DNA of 64,000 nt from Flavobacteriaceae bacterium (lineage in GTDB: Bacteria; Bacteroidota; Bacteroidia; Flavobacteriales; Flavobacteriaceae): contig JABSPK010000004.1 of NCBI GenBank assembly GCA_013214065.1, forward strand, positions 1 through 64,000, written 5' to 3'. Below the pieces are notes generated by a model. That model saw only the letters and a list, made by a program, of their open reading frames with translations, was not told the DNA's origin and ran no database searches. The first letter of the stretch is position 1. Each line of letters opens with the position of its first letter. A program made the translations under genes and the position numbers. Shown piece after piece: positions 36,719 to 44,806 of this stretch.

Positions 36719-37300
36719 ATGGATTTAACCCAAGGAACGAACAAGGAAAAACAAGTAAGGGCCAAAAAGATGATGCTGTGGTTCGGGATCGTGAGCCTGA
36801 TTATGGGGTTTGCCGGATGGACCAGTGCGTATATCGTAAGCAGCAAACGTAAAGACTGGTTGGATACCATTGAATTGCCACAGGCGTTTTTCATCAGCAC
36901 CGCGCTGATCGTCCTAAGCAGTCTCACCTATATACTGGCCAAGCGGGAAGTGAAAAAAAACACCCAAAAACAAGCCACGATTTGGTTGTTGGTCACCTTA
37001 GGGTTAGGGATTTCCTTTATCGCCATGCAGTTTTATGGGTTCTCCCAAATGTTGGGCAATGGCTATTATTTTACCGGCCCGACGAGTAATATCAAAATGT
37101 CATACGTCTTTTTGATCGCTGCCGTTCATATCGCCCACGTTGTTGCGGGTTTGATATCGCTTTTGGTGGTGCTGGTACAACAACTTCGTGGCAAGTATAG
37201 TCCGGCGGATCATTTAGGACTTGAATTAGGGGCGACCTTCTGGCATTTTTTGGATGTGTTGTGGGTGTATTTGATCCTATTCATGTTCTTTGTAAAATAA
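36719..37300 (+). CDS. Cytochrome c oxidase subunit III, short form
   Basis: Membrane protein of 193 residues and five predicted helices, the short subunit III type. MMLWFGIVSLIMGFAGWTSAYIV opens helix 1. Conserved positions include HIAHVVAGLISLL and ATFWHFLDVLWVYLILFMFF at the end. It lacks the two N-terminal helices of mitochondrial-type subunit III. It lies 7 bases after ctaB and is followed by a second, longer subunit III gene, so it may occupy a separate position in the complex. Confidence 0.9.
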   Translation: MDLTQGTNKEKQVRAKKMMLWFGIVSLIMGFAGWTSAYIVSSKRKDWLDTIELPQAFFISTALIVLSSLTYILAKREVKKNTQKQATIWLLVTLGLGISFIAMQFYGFSQMLGNGYYFTGPTSNIKMSYVFLIAAVHIAHVVAGLISLLVVLVQQLRGKYSPADHLGLELGATFWHFLDVLWVYLILFMFFVK

Positions 37301-37356
37301 TTTGGGACAGGCCGTGTTTTCAATACGGAATGTCTTTTTCAATAGCACAAAAGGTG

Positions 37357-37364
37357 TAAATTTG
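37357..37364 (+). promoter_or_regulatory. Candidate -7 box before the second subunit III gene
   Basis: TAAATTTG matches TAnnTTTG and lies 28 bases before the ATG at 37393. A T-rich run stands upstream but no clear TTG, so this may be a secondary promoter inside the cluster. Confidence 0.45.
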
Positions 37365-37392
37365 TGAAAGTTTTATTAAAACGTAAGTTTTT

Positions 37393-38370
37393 ATGGATAC
37401 AACGGTAACGACCGGTTCTGAAGAAAACGTTTGGGGTGGGGGCAATAGGCCCTTAGGAGCGAGTTATGGGAAGATGATGATGTGGTTTTTCATCGTCTCC
37501 GATGCCTTGACGTTTTCGGGTTTTCTTTGCGCTTATGGGTTCTCAAGGTTCAAGTTCATAGAGACTTGGCCGATTGCCGATGAGGTGTTTACGCACGTTC
37601 CGTTTTTCCATGGTAACTATCCCATGATTTACGTGGCCTTCATGACCTTTATCCTGATCATGTCTTCGGTCACGATGGTACTGGCAGTGGATGCAGGGCA
37701 TCGCATGATGAAGAACAAGGTGGTGTTGTACATGTTCCTGACCATCATCGGAGGTGCGATTTTCGTCGGATCCCAAGCTTGGGAATGGGCAACCTTCATC
37801 AAAGGGGATTTCGGGGCGCTTGAGACCAAAGGCGGTCGGGTACTCCAATTCGTCGATGCCTCGAACGATAACCAAAGGGCGGCTATTGCCGATTTTGCAA
37901 AGGTCCTGCCTGAAGCAAGGGTGCAGAATACCCGTGACAAAGGGGTTTGGTTTACCGATGAGGCGAGCTTGACCACCTATTCACTCAACGAGGTAATCGA
38001 AGGCTTTAAGGCCAATCCGAACATCTTGATCCGTACGGAGAAAATCAACGAAGACGGTGAAAAGACCCTCTTGAACCGCAGTGAATCTTTGGCCCGTTTG
38101 AAAGATGCGGTCCGCGTGGTCGAAGGGGCCAACTTGGTACGCAACGAATACGGAAGTCGCTTGTTCGCCGATTTCTTCTTCTTCATCACCGGTTTCCACG
38201 GTTTTCACGTGTTTTCAGGAGTAGTGATCAATGTCATCATTTTCTTCAATGTCATCTTGGGTACTTACGAACGCCGAGGGCATTATGAAATGGTAGAGAA
38301 GGTCGGACTGTACTGGCACTTTGTGGATTTGGTATGGGTATTCGTATTTACCTTCTTTTATCTGGTCTAA
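37393..38370 (+). CDS. Cytochrome c oxidase subunit III, long form with central insertion
   Basis: Heme-copper oxidase subunit III of 325 residues. Helices at the N-terminal side hold MMMWFFIVSDALTFSGFLCAYGF and the C-terminal side holds FFFFITGFHGFHVFSG and YWHFVDLVWVFVFTFFYLV, all family-typical. Between the two, at about residues 140-250, is a soluble insertion rich in charged residues (KGDFGALETKGGRVLQF to EYGSRLFADF), which would face one side of the membrane. This subunit normally stabilises proton uptake by subunit I. It is encoded 92 bases after the short form. Confidence 0.92.
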   Translation: MDTTVTTGSEENVWGGGNRPLGASYGKMMMWFFIVSDALTFSGFLCAYGFSRFKFIETWPIADEVFTHVPFFHGNYPMIYVAFMTFILIMSSVTMVLAVDAGHRMMKNKVVLYMFLTIIGGAIFVGSQAWEWATFIKGDFGALETKGGRVLQFVDASNDNQRAAIADFAKVLPEARVQNTRDKGVWFTDEASLTTYSLNEVIEGFKANPNILIRTEKINEDGEKTLLNRSESLARLKDAVRVVEGANLVRNEYGSRLFADFFFFITGFHGFHVFSGVVINVIIFFNVILGTYERRGHYEMVEKVGLYWHFVDLVWVFVFTFFYLV

Positions 38371-38407
38371 CTTTTTCGAAACACACAACTAGCAATACAA
38401 TAGTCGT

Positions 38408-38791
38408 ATGGGACACGAACATAAATTAGAAATCTTCAGGGGTCTGTTGAAATTCAAATCGAACACACAAAAGATTTGGGGCGTTTTGATCTTTCTTTCG
38501 ATCGTCACAGCCGTTGAAGTCGGTTTGGGTATCGTAAAACCGGAATTCTTGACAAAAACCTATTTCTTGGATATGAAGCTCTTGAATTGGATCTTCATCA
38601 TCCTTACCCTGGTCAAAGCATATTACATCGCATGGGACTTTATGCACCTTCGCGATGAAAAGAGCTCCCTAAGAAGGGCCATCGTGTGGACACCGATTTT
38701 CTTGGTCGTTTATTTGATCACCATATTGCTTTTTGAAGCGACTTATATCTACGATGTCTTCAAGAACGCGTTCATGGCATGGGAATTCTAA
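38408..38791 (+). CDS. Cytochrome c oxidase subunit IV-type membrane protein
   Basis: Membrane protein of 127 residues with three helices, of the prokaryotic COX4 family. WGVLIFLSIVTAVEVGLGI starts helix 1, and LNWIFIILTLVKAYYIAWDFMHLRDEK bears the family's conserved basic/acidic helix end. It is thought to aid assembly or stability of the oxidase. A terminator follows 20 bases after its stop. Confidence 0.88.
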   Translation: MGHEHKLEIFRGLLKFKSNTQKIWGVLIFLSIVTAVEVGLGIVKPEFLTKTYFLDMKLLNWIFIILTLVKAYYIAWDFMHLRDEKSSLRRAIVWTPIFLVVYLITILLFEATYIYDVFKNAFMAWEF

Positions 38792-38811
38792 TTAACACGA
38801 GGAATAGCATC

Positions 38812-38842
38812 AAAAAAGGCGGTTTTATGACCGCCTTTTTTT
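38812..38842 (+). terminator. Rho-independent terminator after the subunit IV gene
   Basis: Eleven-base arms AAAAAAGGCGG / CCGCCTTTTTT around a TTTTATGA loop, followed by T-rich sequence. The T-tract merges with the -7 box of the next transcription unit. Confidence 0.88.
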
Positions 38843-38849
38843 ATTTTTG
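38842..38849 (+). promoter_or_regulatory. Candidate -7 box overlapping the terminator tail
   Basis: TATTTTTG matches TAnnTTTG and ends 11 bases before the ATG at 38861. Its -33 region would lie within the terminator hairpin. Confidence 0.5.
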
Positions 38850-38860
38850 CATAGCAGCTC

Positions 38861-39493
38861 ATGAAAAAGACACTGGTCCTTATCGTATTGTTCATTTTAC
38901 CTCTGGTAGCCTACCTTTTTTTCGCCTCAGGGGTCAATAATTTCGGGCGGTTGCCCACGCTGTCCGAGGGTGTGGTCGAATTGCCGGCGAATGCGGATAA
39001 CCATGCCTTGGAAGGCAACATTACCGTGCTGGGCTTCTTGGGTGAAGGACTTGAAACACGTAAAGGCAACGCCTTCAATCTCAACCAAAAGATCTACAAG
39101 CGGTTCAGCGGTTTCAAGGATTTTCAATTCGTCATGTTGGTGCCTAAGGGTACCCAAGAAAAAGTAGCGGCTTTGAAAAAGGAATTGGGCGAGTTGTCCG
39201 ATGCTTCGAAATGGCACTTTGTATATGCCGATTCATCCGCCATAGTCGAGGTATTCGAAAGTTTGGGCAGCCCCGTAGGATTGGATGCCGATTTAGGTAC
39301 CTCCTATGTGTATATCATCGATAAAGACAGGAACCTTCGCGGTAGGGACGATGACATCGACGATGGGGTCAAATTCGGGTTTGATTCCAATTCCGTTGCT
39401 GAATTGAACAACAAAATGGAAGATGATGTCAAGATAATTCTTGCCGAATACCGATTGGCCTTAAAACAGAACAATGCCGACAGGAGCAAATAA
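38861..39493 (+). CDS. Membrane-anchored thioredoxin-fold-like protein without cysteines, SCO neighbour
   Basis: Protein of 210 residues with an N-terminal membrane anchor (LVLIVLFILPLVAYLFF). The rest looks like an alpha/beta thioredoxin-type domain: NITVLGFLGEGL as a first strand, FQFVMLVPKG as a second, WHFVYADSSA, and TSYVYIIDKDRNLRGR as the edge strands seen in SCO/thiol peroxidase folds. It contains no cysteine at all, so neither thiol chemistry nor SCO-type copper binding is possible. It overlaps the true SCO gene by 20 bases, which argues for a role in oxidase assembly. The fold assignment is inferred. Confidence 0.7.
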   Translation: MKKTLVLIVLFILPLVAYLFFASGVNNFGRLPTLSEGVVELPANADNHALEGNITVLGFLGEGLETRKGNAFNLNQKIYKRFSGFKDFQFVMLVPKGTQEKVAALKKELGELSDASKWHFVYADSSAIVEVFESLGSPVGLDADLGTSYVYIIDKDRNLRGRDDDIDDGVKFGFDSNSVAELNNKMEDDVKIILAEYRLALKQNNADRSK

Positions 39494-40217
39494 GAAGAAG
39501 AAATATACCTACGTCTGGGTATCCTTGGTGGTTTTGGTATTCGGTATTTTCGCCGTTCGGGAAATCGGAAAACGTTTTGCGGATGGCAGTGTGGTCGAAT
39601 TGGACCGCATGCACGGAACGCCCGATGCCGATGCCCTCTCCAACATTACCGATACGAATGGAAGACGCAAAGTACCCCGCTTTTCCTTTTTGAACCAAGA
39701 TAGCGTTCGCGTGACCAATGAAGATTATGCGGGAAAGGTCTATGTGGTCGATTTCTTTTTTACGACCTGCCCGACCATCTGCCCGGTTATGACCCAGAAC
39801 CTGGTCGAGATCCAGGATACATTTTCTGGTTCGGATGCTTTTGGGGTAGCCTCCTTTTCGATAAACCCTAGGTACGATGTGCCCCATGTATTGCGAACAT
39901 ATGCCTCGAAATACGGGGTTGTCGATCCGGATTGGAACCTCATGACCGGAGATCAGTCTGAAATTCATCGGTTGGCCAATGAGGGTTTTTACATTTTGGC
40001 GGCCGAGAATGGCGAAGCCCCGGGTGGCTTTGAGCATAGCGGCCTTTTCGCCCTGGTCGATAAGCAGGGCTATCTGCGGTCCCGAACCGATAAGTTCGGA
40101 AACCCATTGATCTACTATCGTGGAATGATTCCCGAAGCGCAAGGAACGAATGCAGAAGGGGAGGCCCAACAGATCACCATGCTCAAGGAAGACATTAAAA
40201 AATTATTGGCGGAATAA
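39474..40217 (+). CDS. SCO1/SenC-type copper chaperone for cytochrome c oxidase
   Basis: Membrane-anchored periplasmic thioredoxin-fold protein of 247 residues that helps insert copper at the CuA site. An N-terminal helix (YVWVSLVVLVFGIFAV) is followed by the domain with CPTICP (Cys99 and Cys103) and the conserved His188 in GGFEHSGLFALVDK, the full SCO ligand set. DFFFTTCPTICPVM is typical. It starts inside the preceding cysteine-free gene and is followed without a gap by the DUF420 gene. Confidence 0.93.
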   Translation: MPTGANKKKKYTYVWVSLVVLVFGIFAVREIGKRFADGSVVELDRMHGTPDADALSNITDTNGRRKVPRFSFLNQDSVRVTNEDYAGKVYVVDFFFTTCPTICPVMTQNLVEIQDTFSGSDAFGVASFSINPRYDVPHVLRTYASKYGVVDPDWNLMTGDQSEIHRLANEGFYILAAENGEAPGGFEHSGLFALVDKQGYLRSRTDKFGNPLIYYRGMIPEAQGTNAEGEAQQITMLKEDIKKLLAE

Positions 40218-40751
40218 ATGGAAGCACAGTTACGGAAAGAGAAAAAAATCAAGGTTTGGATCACTATTTTGTCGATTGCCATCCCCCTGGTAGTCGTCCT
40301 GCTTTTCGGGTATAAGATACCCGATGCCGAACCTTTGGGTTTCCTACCCCCGATTTATGCGACGATCAATGGATTGACGGCGGTTCTTTTGGTAGTGGCC
40401 GTTTCGGCCATTCGAAAAGGGAATAGGAAATTGCATCAACGTCTCATGACCACGGCCATTGCATTTTCAGTAGCTTTCTTGGTGATGTACGTCGCCTATC
40501 ACATGACCTCCGAATCAACTACCTATGGAGGTGAAGGTTGGTTACGCTACTTGTATTTTTTCATCCTGATTTCGCACATTTTTCTATCAATCGCGATCAT
40601 TCCCTTGGTCTTGGTCACCTATTCAAAAGCCTATTTGAAAGACTTTGAGGCCCATCGAAAATGGGCAAAATATACCTTCCCTGTATGGCTGTATGTTGCC
40701 GTGACCGGGGTGGTGGTTTATCTAATGATATCGCCCTATTATGCGTATTAG
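40218..40751 (+). CDS. DUF420 membrane protein
   Basis: Membrane protein of 177 residues with five predicted helices. PIYATINGLTAVLLVVAVSAIRKGNRKLHQRLM and FFILISHIFLSIAIIPLVL hold the scattered His residues of the DUF420 (YozB/CtaM-like) family. Some family members are needed for terminal oxidase assembly, and the position directly behind the SCO gene supports that here. Its start codon abuts the SCO stop, and its end overlaps the next small gene by 11 bases. Confidence 0.87.
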   Translation: MEAQLRKEKKIKVWITILSIAIPLVVVLLFGYKIPDAEPLGFLPPIYATINGLTAVLLVVAVSAIRKGNRKLHQRLMTTAIAFSVAFLVMYVAYHMTSESTTYGGEGWLRYLYFFILISHIFLSIAIIPLVLVTYSKAYLKDFEAHRKWAKYTFPVWLYVAVTGVVVYLMISPYYAY

Positions 40752-40956
40752 ACTCCTTGTTACGATGTTGTTGGTGCTCCTAGTGCTACCCGCCGATGTG
40801 GAGGCACAATGCTCGATGTGTAGGGCGGCATTGGAGAGCGAGGCCGATACCAGTACGGCCGAAGGTGTGAACAATGGCATTGTATACCTGATGGCCATAC
40901 CCTACGTTTTGGTCGGAGGGCTCTTCTATCTTATTTATCGCAAATTAAAAGGCTAG
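40741..40956 (+). CDS. Small membrane protein with CxxC motif
   Basis: Protein of 71 residues: a signal peptide (LLVTMLLVLLVLPADVEAQ), a short periplasmic segment beginning CSMCRAALESEADT, and one C-terminal membrane helix (IVYLMAIPYVLVGGLFYLIY). The Cys pair just after the signal peptide could bind metal or form a disulfide. It overlaps DUF420 and ends the oxidase assembly block, so copper or heme handling is a reasonable guess only. Confidence 0.75.
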   Translation: MRIRLLVTMLLVLLVLPADVEAQCSMCRAALESEADTSTAEGVNNGIVYLMAIPYVLVGGLFYLIYRKLKG

Positions 40957-40990
40957 TCGCGTTATTTAACATTTTTTTGGTGATGAAACT

Positions 40991-41015
40991 GTAACAAAAA
41001 AAATAAGTTACAGTC
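40991..41015 (+). promoter_or_regulatory. Candidate ECF-sigma-type promoter, copy 1 (GTAAC-N15-CAGTC)
   Basis: GTAAC at 40991-40995 and CAGTC at 41011-41015 are separated by 15 bases. The same two pentamers at the same spacing occur before the ATPase gene at 44741. An AAC-containing -35 and a GTC-containing -10 fit extracytoplasmic-function sigma promoters. This copy also lies in an 8-bp inverted repeat, ACTGTAAC / GTTACAGT (40988-40995, 41007-41014), so it might instead be an operator. Confidence 0.5.
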
Positions 41016-41023
41016 TAATTAAC

Positions 41024-41037
41024 ATACGCTTGCGTAT
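41024..41037. promoter_or_regulatory. Palindrome before the first ABC permease gene
   Basis: ATACGCTTGCGTAT consists of perfect 6-base arms around TT, 24 bases upstream of the start codon and just downstream of the candidate ECF promoter. It may be a repressor site. It has no counterpart before the ATPase gene. Confidence 0.35.
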
Positions 41038-41061
41038 TCATCAATCAAAAAAACCAACCCA

Positions 41062-42312
41062 ATGTTTGACATCGAAAGATGGCAAGAGATCTTTGATACG
41101 ATCCGTAAAAATAAATTACGGACGTTTTTGACCGGACTTTCGGTCGCTTCAGGGATTTTCATCCTCGTCATTTTATTAGGATTCGGCCAAGGCATGCAAA
41201 ACGGAATCGAGAAGGAATTCCAAACCGATGCCGCAACCAGTATTTGGGTCTGGCCAGGGCGGACTACCATTGCGCACAACGGACTCAATCCGGGGCGGCG
41301 CGTCCAGCTACGAAACAAGAATTACGACGTCATCACCAAAGAATTGGGTGTCGATTATGAAAAGGCCTCCACCTTTTACTTCCCAAGAAACCTGCAAGTA
41401 CTGTATAAAGAAAACCTTTTGGTCTATGAGATCATCGGCACCACCGGTGATATCCAAAAGATAGAAAATGAGTACATGATCGAAGGGCGATTCATTAATG
41501 AGAAGGATATCGAGGATTATGCCAAGGTTGCCGTCATCAGTAAAAAAATCAAGCGGGAAGTCTTCAAGGATGTCGAGTCGCCCCTAGGCGAATACCTGAA
41601 TATCTCAGGAGCCGGTTTTAAGATCGTGGGGGTGTTCAGTGAAGTCGGCCTTGACGAAGACGAAGAAGAAAGGATTTGGATTCCGTTGTCGACCGCCCAA
41701 TTGGCTTTCAATGGTGGTGACAAGATCAACAACCTCACCTTTATGCTGCCTGAAAAAGAAAGCTTGGATCAAACCGTGGCTTCATCGCTCGAATTCGAGA
41801 AGGACATTAAGGAATATCTATACGCCGCCCATGGCATCGCATCCGAAGACGAAAGGGCCATTCATATCTGGAATCCTATCGAAGAGGCCAAACGCTACTA
41901 TGCCTTGACCGGAAACATCAAATTCTTCTTTTGGTTCGTCGGGGTGTGTACTATCATCGCAGGGGTCGTCGGGGTCAGCAATATCATGTTGATCGTCGTT
42001 AAGGAACGGACCCGTGAGATCGGGATACGAAAAGCATTGGGGGCGAAACCCTGGGCCATCGTCGGGATGATTTTACAGGAATCGATTTTCGTGACCGCTA
42101 TCTCCGGATTTTCCGGTTTGATATTGAGCATGGGCATTCTTGAATTCGTCGGGCCCAATATCGAGGTCGACTATGTTGTCAACCCATCGGTGAGCTTTAA
42201 CGTAGCCTTTACGACCGTCTTGGTCTTGGTGACGGCAGGGGCAATAGCCGGCTTTTTTCCGGCATGGCGGGCTGCGAAGGTTCAAGTCATTAACGCATTA
42301 AGAGACGAATAG
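41062..42312 (+). CDS. MacB/FtsX-type ABC permease 1
   Basis: ABC exporter permease of 416 residues with the MacB-type layout. Helix 1 is at about 18-40 (RTFLTGLSVASGIFILVILL), followed by a large periplasmic MacB_PCD domain (about 45-270) and three C-terminal helices (about 285-405). KERTREIGIRKALGAKPW is the conserved cytoplasmic coupling loop and AAKVQVINALRDE the typical C-terminus. It lacks its own ATPase domain and should pair with the next permease and the separate ATPase at 44807. It most resembles permease 3 at 45501 (shared KNKLRTFLTG near the N-terminus). Confidence 0.9.
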   Translation: MFDIERWQEIFDTIRKNKLRTFLTGLSVASGIFILVILLGFGQGMQNGIEKEFQTDAATSIWVWPGRTTIAHNGLNPGRRVQLRNKNYDVITKELGVDYEKASTFYFPRNLQVLYKENLLVYEIIGTTGDIQKIENEYMIEGRFINEKDIEDYAKVAVISKKIKREVFKDVESPLGEYLNISGAGFKIVGVFSEVGLDEDEEERIWIPLSTAQLAFNGGDKINNLTFMLPEKESLDQTVASSLEFEKDIKEYLYAAHGIASEDERAIHIWNPIEEAKRYYALTGNIKFFFWFVGVCTIIAGVVGVSNIMLIVVKERTREIGIRKALGAKPWAIVGMILQESIFVTAISGFSGLILSMGILEFVGPNIEVDYVVNPSVSFNVAFTTVLVLVTAGAIAGFFPAWRAAKVQVINALRDE

Positions 42313-42313
42313 C

Positions 42314-43570
42314 ATGTTCAACAGAGATCGATGGCGAGAAATATTGGAAGTGCTGACCAGTAATTGGTTTCGAACCGTTTTAACGGCCTTTGGCGTCTTT
42401 TGGGGCATCTTCATCCTCATTTTGCTGCTGGCCGCCGGAAAAGGGCTTGAAAACGGCATCAAACAGGACTTTAGCGGGGTAGCGACCAATACCATGTTCG
42501 TTTGGACCCAAAGTACCACCATGGCCTATGAGGGACTGCCCGAAGGAAGGCGGTTCAATTTCAAGCTGGAGGATGTGGATCTTATTCGGCGTGACGTACC
42601 GGGCTTGAAGATCATTTCGCCACGAAACGCCGCTCGAAGCAATGAGGGGGATAATGTGTTCTATAAAACTGAAAGCGGATTATATCGCATTTTCGGTGAT
42701 TATCCTGAAATATTGTTCCAGAATTCCATGTACGTGAATTACGGGCGATTTTTGAACCATAATGATATCAACTTGAACCGTAAGGTCGCGGTAATCGGTG
42801 ACGGCATTCGACAAGACCTTTATGAGGAAGATGAAGATGTCTTGGGGACCTACCTTCGTATCCAAGGCGTGAACTTTATGGTCGTCGGCACCTACAAGGA
42901 AAAATCAAGTAACGGCAACGGCCAAAATGCCGAGCGACAGATCTATGTCCCTTTTACGGCATTCTCGCAAGCCTTCAACAGGGCCGATAATGTGGGTTGG
43001 ATGGCGATTACGGCCCAAGATGGGCAATCGATCTCAGAAAAGAGCGAAGCCATCATCAATACCTTGAAACAGAGCAGAAAGGTCCATCCTGACGATGAAA
43101 GGGCCATCGGGTACTTTGACTTATACCGCGAATACAACCGCGTTGAAAGTCTGTTCATGGCCATGCGTTGGGTCGCCATTATCGTGGGTACTTTGGTCCT
43201 GATATCAGGCGTCATCGGTATTAGCAATATCATGCTGATCGTCGTGCGCGAGCGCACTAAGGAAATCGGGATCAGAAGGGCGTTGGGCGAACAACCTTGG
43301 TCAATCAAGAAACAGATTCTAATGGAATCCATCTTTTTGACCATCATGTCGGGCATGACAGGAATCGTTTTCGGTGCCCTATGTATCTATGGGATAAATG
43401 CCCTGCTCGATAGTGTGGGGCCCGTCGATATGTTCTTAAACCCGAGTGTCAGTGTCTCGGTAGTCGCCAGTGCCTTGGGCATCCTAATTTTGTCTGGGCT
43501 TTTCGCTGGGTTCATACCCGCACAAAGCGCCATCAAAGTACGCCCTATTGAAGCCCTACGAACGGAATAA
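42314..43570 (+). CDS. MacB/FtsX-type ABC permease 2
   Basis: Permease of 418 residues encoded one base after permease 1. The layout is the same: one N-terminal helix (FRTVLTAFGVFWGIFILILLL), a periplasmic domain, and three C-terminal helices, with VRERTKEIGIRRALGEQPW as the coupling loop and AIKVRPIEALRTE as the C-terminus. A heterodimer with permease 1 is likely, since the two differ throughout. Its closest relative in the window is permease 4 at 46737. Confidence 0.9.
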   Translation: MFNRDRWREILEVLTSNWFRTVLTAFGVFWGIFILILLLAAGKGLENGIKQDFSGVATNTMFVWTQSTTMAYEGLPEGRRFNFKLEDVDLIRRDVPGLKIISPRNAARSNEGDNVFYKTESGLYRIFGDYPEILFQNSMYVNYGRFLNHNDINLNRKVAVIGDGIRQDLYEEDEDVLGTYLRIQGVNFMVVGTYKEKSSNGNGQNAERQIYVPFTAFSQAFNRADNVGWMAITAQDGQSISEKSEAIINTLKQSRKVHPDDERAIGYFDLYREYNRVESLFMAMRWVAIIVGTLVLISGVIGISNIMLIVVRERTKEIGIRRALGEQPWSIKKQILMESIFLTIMSGMTGIVFGALCIYGINALLDSVGPVDMFLNPSVSVSVVASALGILILSGLFAGFIPAQSAIKVRPIEALRTE

Positions 43571-43598
43571 TCATTAAAATCAATCAAAAACTATAGCA

Positions 43599-44711
43599 AT
43601 GAAAAAATCAGTAACCATAGGGATCTTGCTCTTTATCGTAGTCGCGTTCTCAGCGGCCATGTATTACCTCTATCAAAAGAACAGCCAAGACCCGGTAGTC
43701 TACGAGACCGAACAGGCTTCGAAACAGAACATCGTGAAAAAGACGGTTGCGACAGGTAGTATCCTTCCTTTGGAAGAAGTCTTGATCAAGCCCAATATCT
43801 CAGGGGTTATCGAAGAGGTCTTTGTAGAAGGCGGCGACTATGTCAAAGAAGGCGATTTGATCGCTAGGATCAAAGTGGTACCGAACTTGAATGCCTTGAA
43901 CGATGCCCGTGATGCCATCGACCAAGCCAGGATCAATCTTGACGACCAAAAAAGAAACTATGACCGGCAGAAAGCGCTCTTTGATAGAGGGGTGGTCTCA
44001 CAAGCCGATATGGATCGTGCCCAATTAACTTTCAATCAAGCGAAACAGACTTACGGTGCCGCGAACAAACGATTCGATATCGTAAAGACCGGAACGACCA
44101 GTGGTTTCCGCAACCAAGCGAATACGCTCATCAAATCAACGGTAAGCGGAATGGTACTCGACGTACCCGTCGAAAAGGGGAACCAAGTCATCGAAAGCAA
44201 TACCTTCAATGAAGGAACTACCATTGCGGCCGTGGCCGATATTGAAAAAATGATCTTTGAAGGAAAGGTCGACGAATCGGAAGTGGGCAAGATCGAAGAA
44301 AGCCTGCCTATGGAGATTACCGTGGGAGCTATTGAAAACCAAGTATTCGATGCCGTTCTCGATTACATCGCACCCAAAGGGAAAGAAGAAAACGGTGCCA
44401 TTCAATTCGAGATTAAAGGCACACTCAATAAGTCCGATACCACCTTTATCAGGGCTGGACTCAGTGCGAATGCGTCCATAATTTTGGCACGGGCCGATAG
44501 TGTGTTGGCTTTGAAGGAAGCCCTGGTGCAATTCGATGAGGAGACCAAAAAACCGTTTGTGGAAGTGGCCAATGGGGGTCAGAATTTCGAACGCAAGGAT
44601 ATCGAGCTCGGTCTAAGTGATGGCATCTTCGTTGAGGTCAAATCGGGACTCTCTGAGGAAGACGATATCAAGATCTGGAATACCGATCAAACCAACGATT
44701 CCGGCAATTGA
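43599..44711 (+). CDS. HlyD/MacA-type periplasmic adaptor 1
   Basis: Membrane fusion protein of 370 residues that would bridge the permeases and TolC. It has an N-terminal anchor (ITIGILLFIVVAFSAAMYYLY), a beta-barrel/lipoyl start (LIKPNISGVIEEVFVEGGDYVKEGDLIARI), a helical hairpin (about 105-175, ARDAIDQARINLDDQKRNYDR), the second lipoyl half (STVSGMVLDVPVEKGNQV) and barrel domains. It has the same length as adaptor 2 at 48029 and is clearly homologous along its whole length. It ends the first half-cluster. Confidence 0.9.
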   Translation: MKKSVTIGILLFIVVAFSAAMYYLYQKNSQDPVVYETEQASKQNIVKKTVATGSILPLEEVLIKPNISGVIEEVFVEGGDYVKEGDLIARIKVVPNLNALNDARDAIDQARINLDDQKRNYDRQKALFDRGVVSQADMDRAQLTFNQAKQTYGAANKRFDIVKTGTTSGFRNQANTLIKSTVSGMVLDVPVEKGNQVIESNTFNEGTTIAAVADIEKMIFEGKVDESEVGKIEESLPMEITVGAIENQVFDAVLDYIAPKGKEENGAIQFEIKGTLNKSDTTFIRAGLSANASIILARADSVLALKEALVQFDEETKKPFVEVANGGQNFERKDIELGLSDGIFVEVKSGLSEEDDIKIWNTDQTNDSGN

Positions 44712-44740
44712 TCATTTAACAAAACTTTTAACCTTTTCTT

Positions 44741-44765
44741 GTAACATTTCGGGAACTTGTCAGTC
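44741..44765 (+). promoter_or_regulatory. Candidate ECF-sigma-type promoter, copy 2 (GTAAC-N15-CAGTC)
   Basis: GTAAC at 44741-44745 and CAGTC at 44761-44765, exactly 15 bases apart as in copy 1. The distance to the start codon (41 bases) also resembles copy 1 (46 bases), while the spacer sequences differ. No inverted repeat is present here, which favours a promoter over an operator. Confidence 0.5.
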
Positions 44766-44806
44766 CTATAAGCGGATTTCAAGTCCAGATAGCTAACAAA
44801 CCAATC

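Noticed and set aside
37301-37345. CCGT / ACGG hairpin after the short subunit III gene as a terminator
   Set aside because: Only a 4-bp stem; the genes on both sides belong to the same functional cluster.
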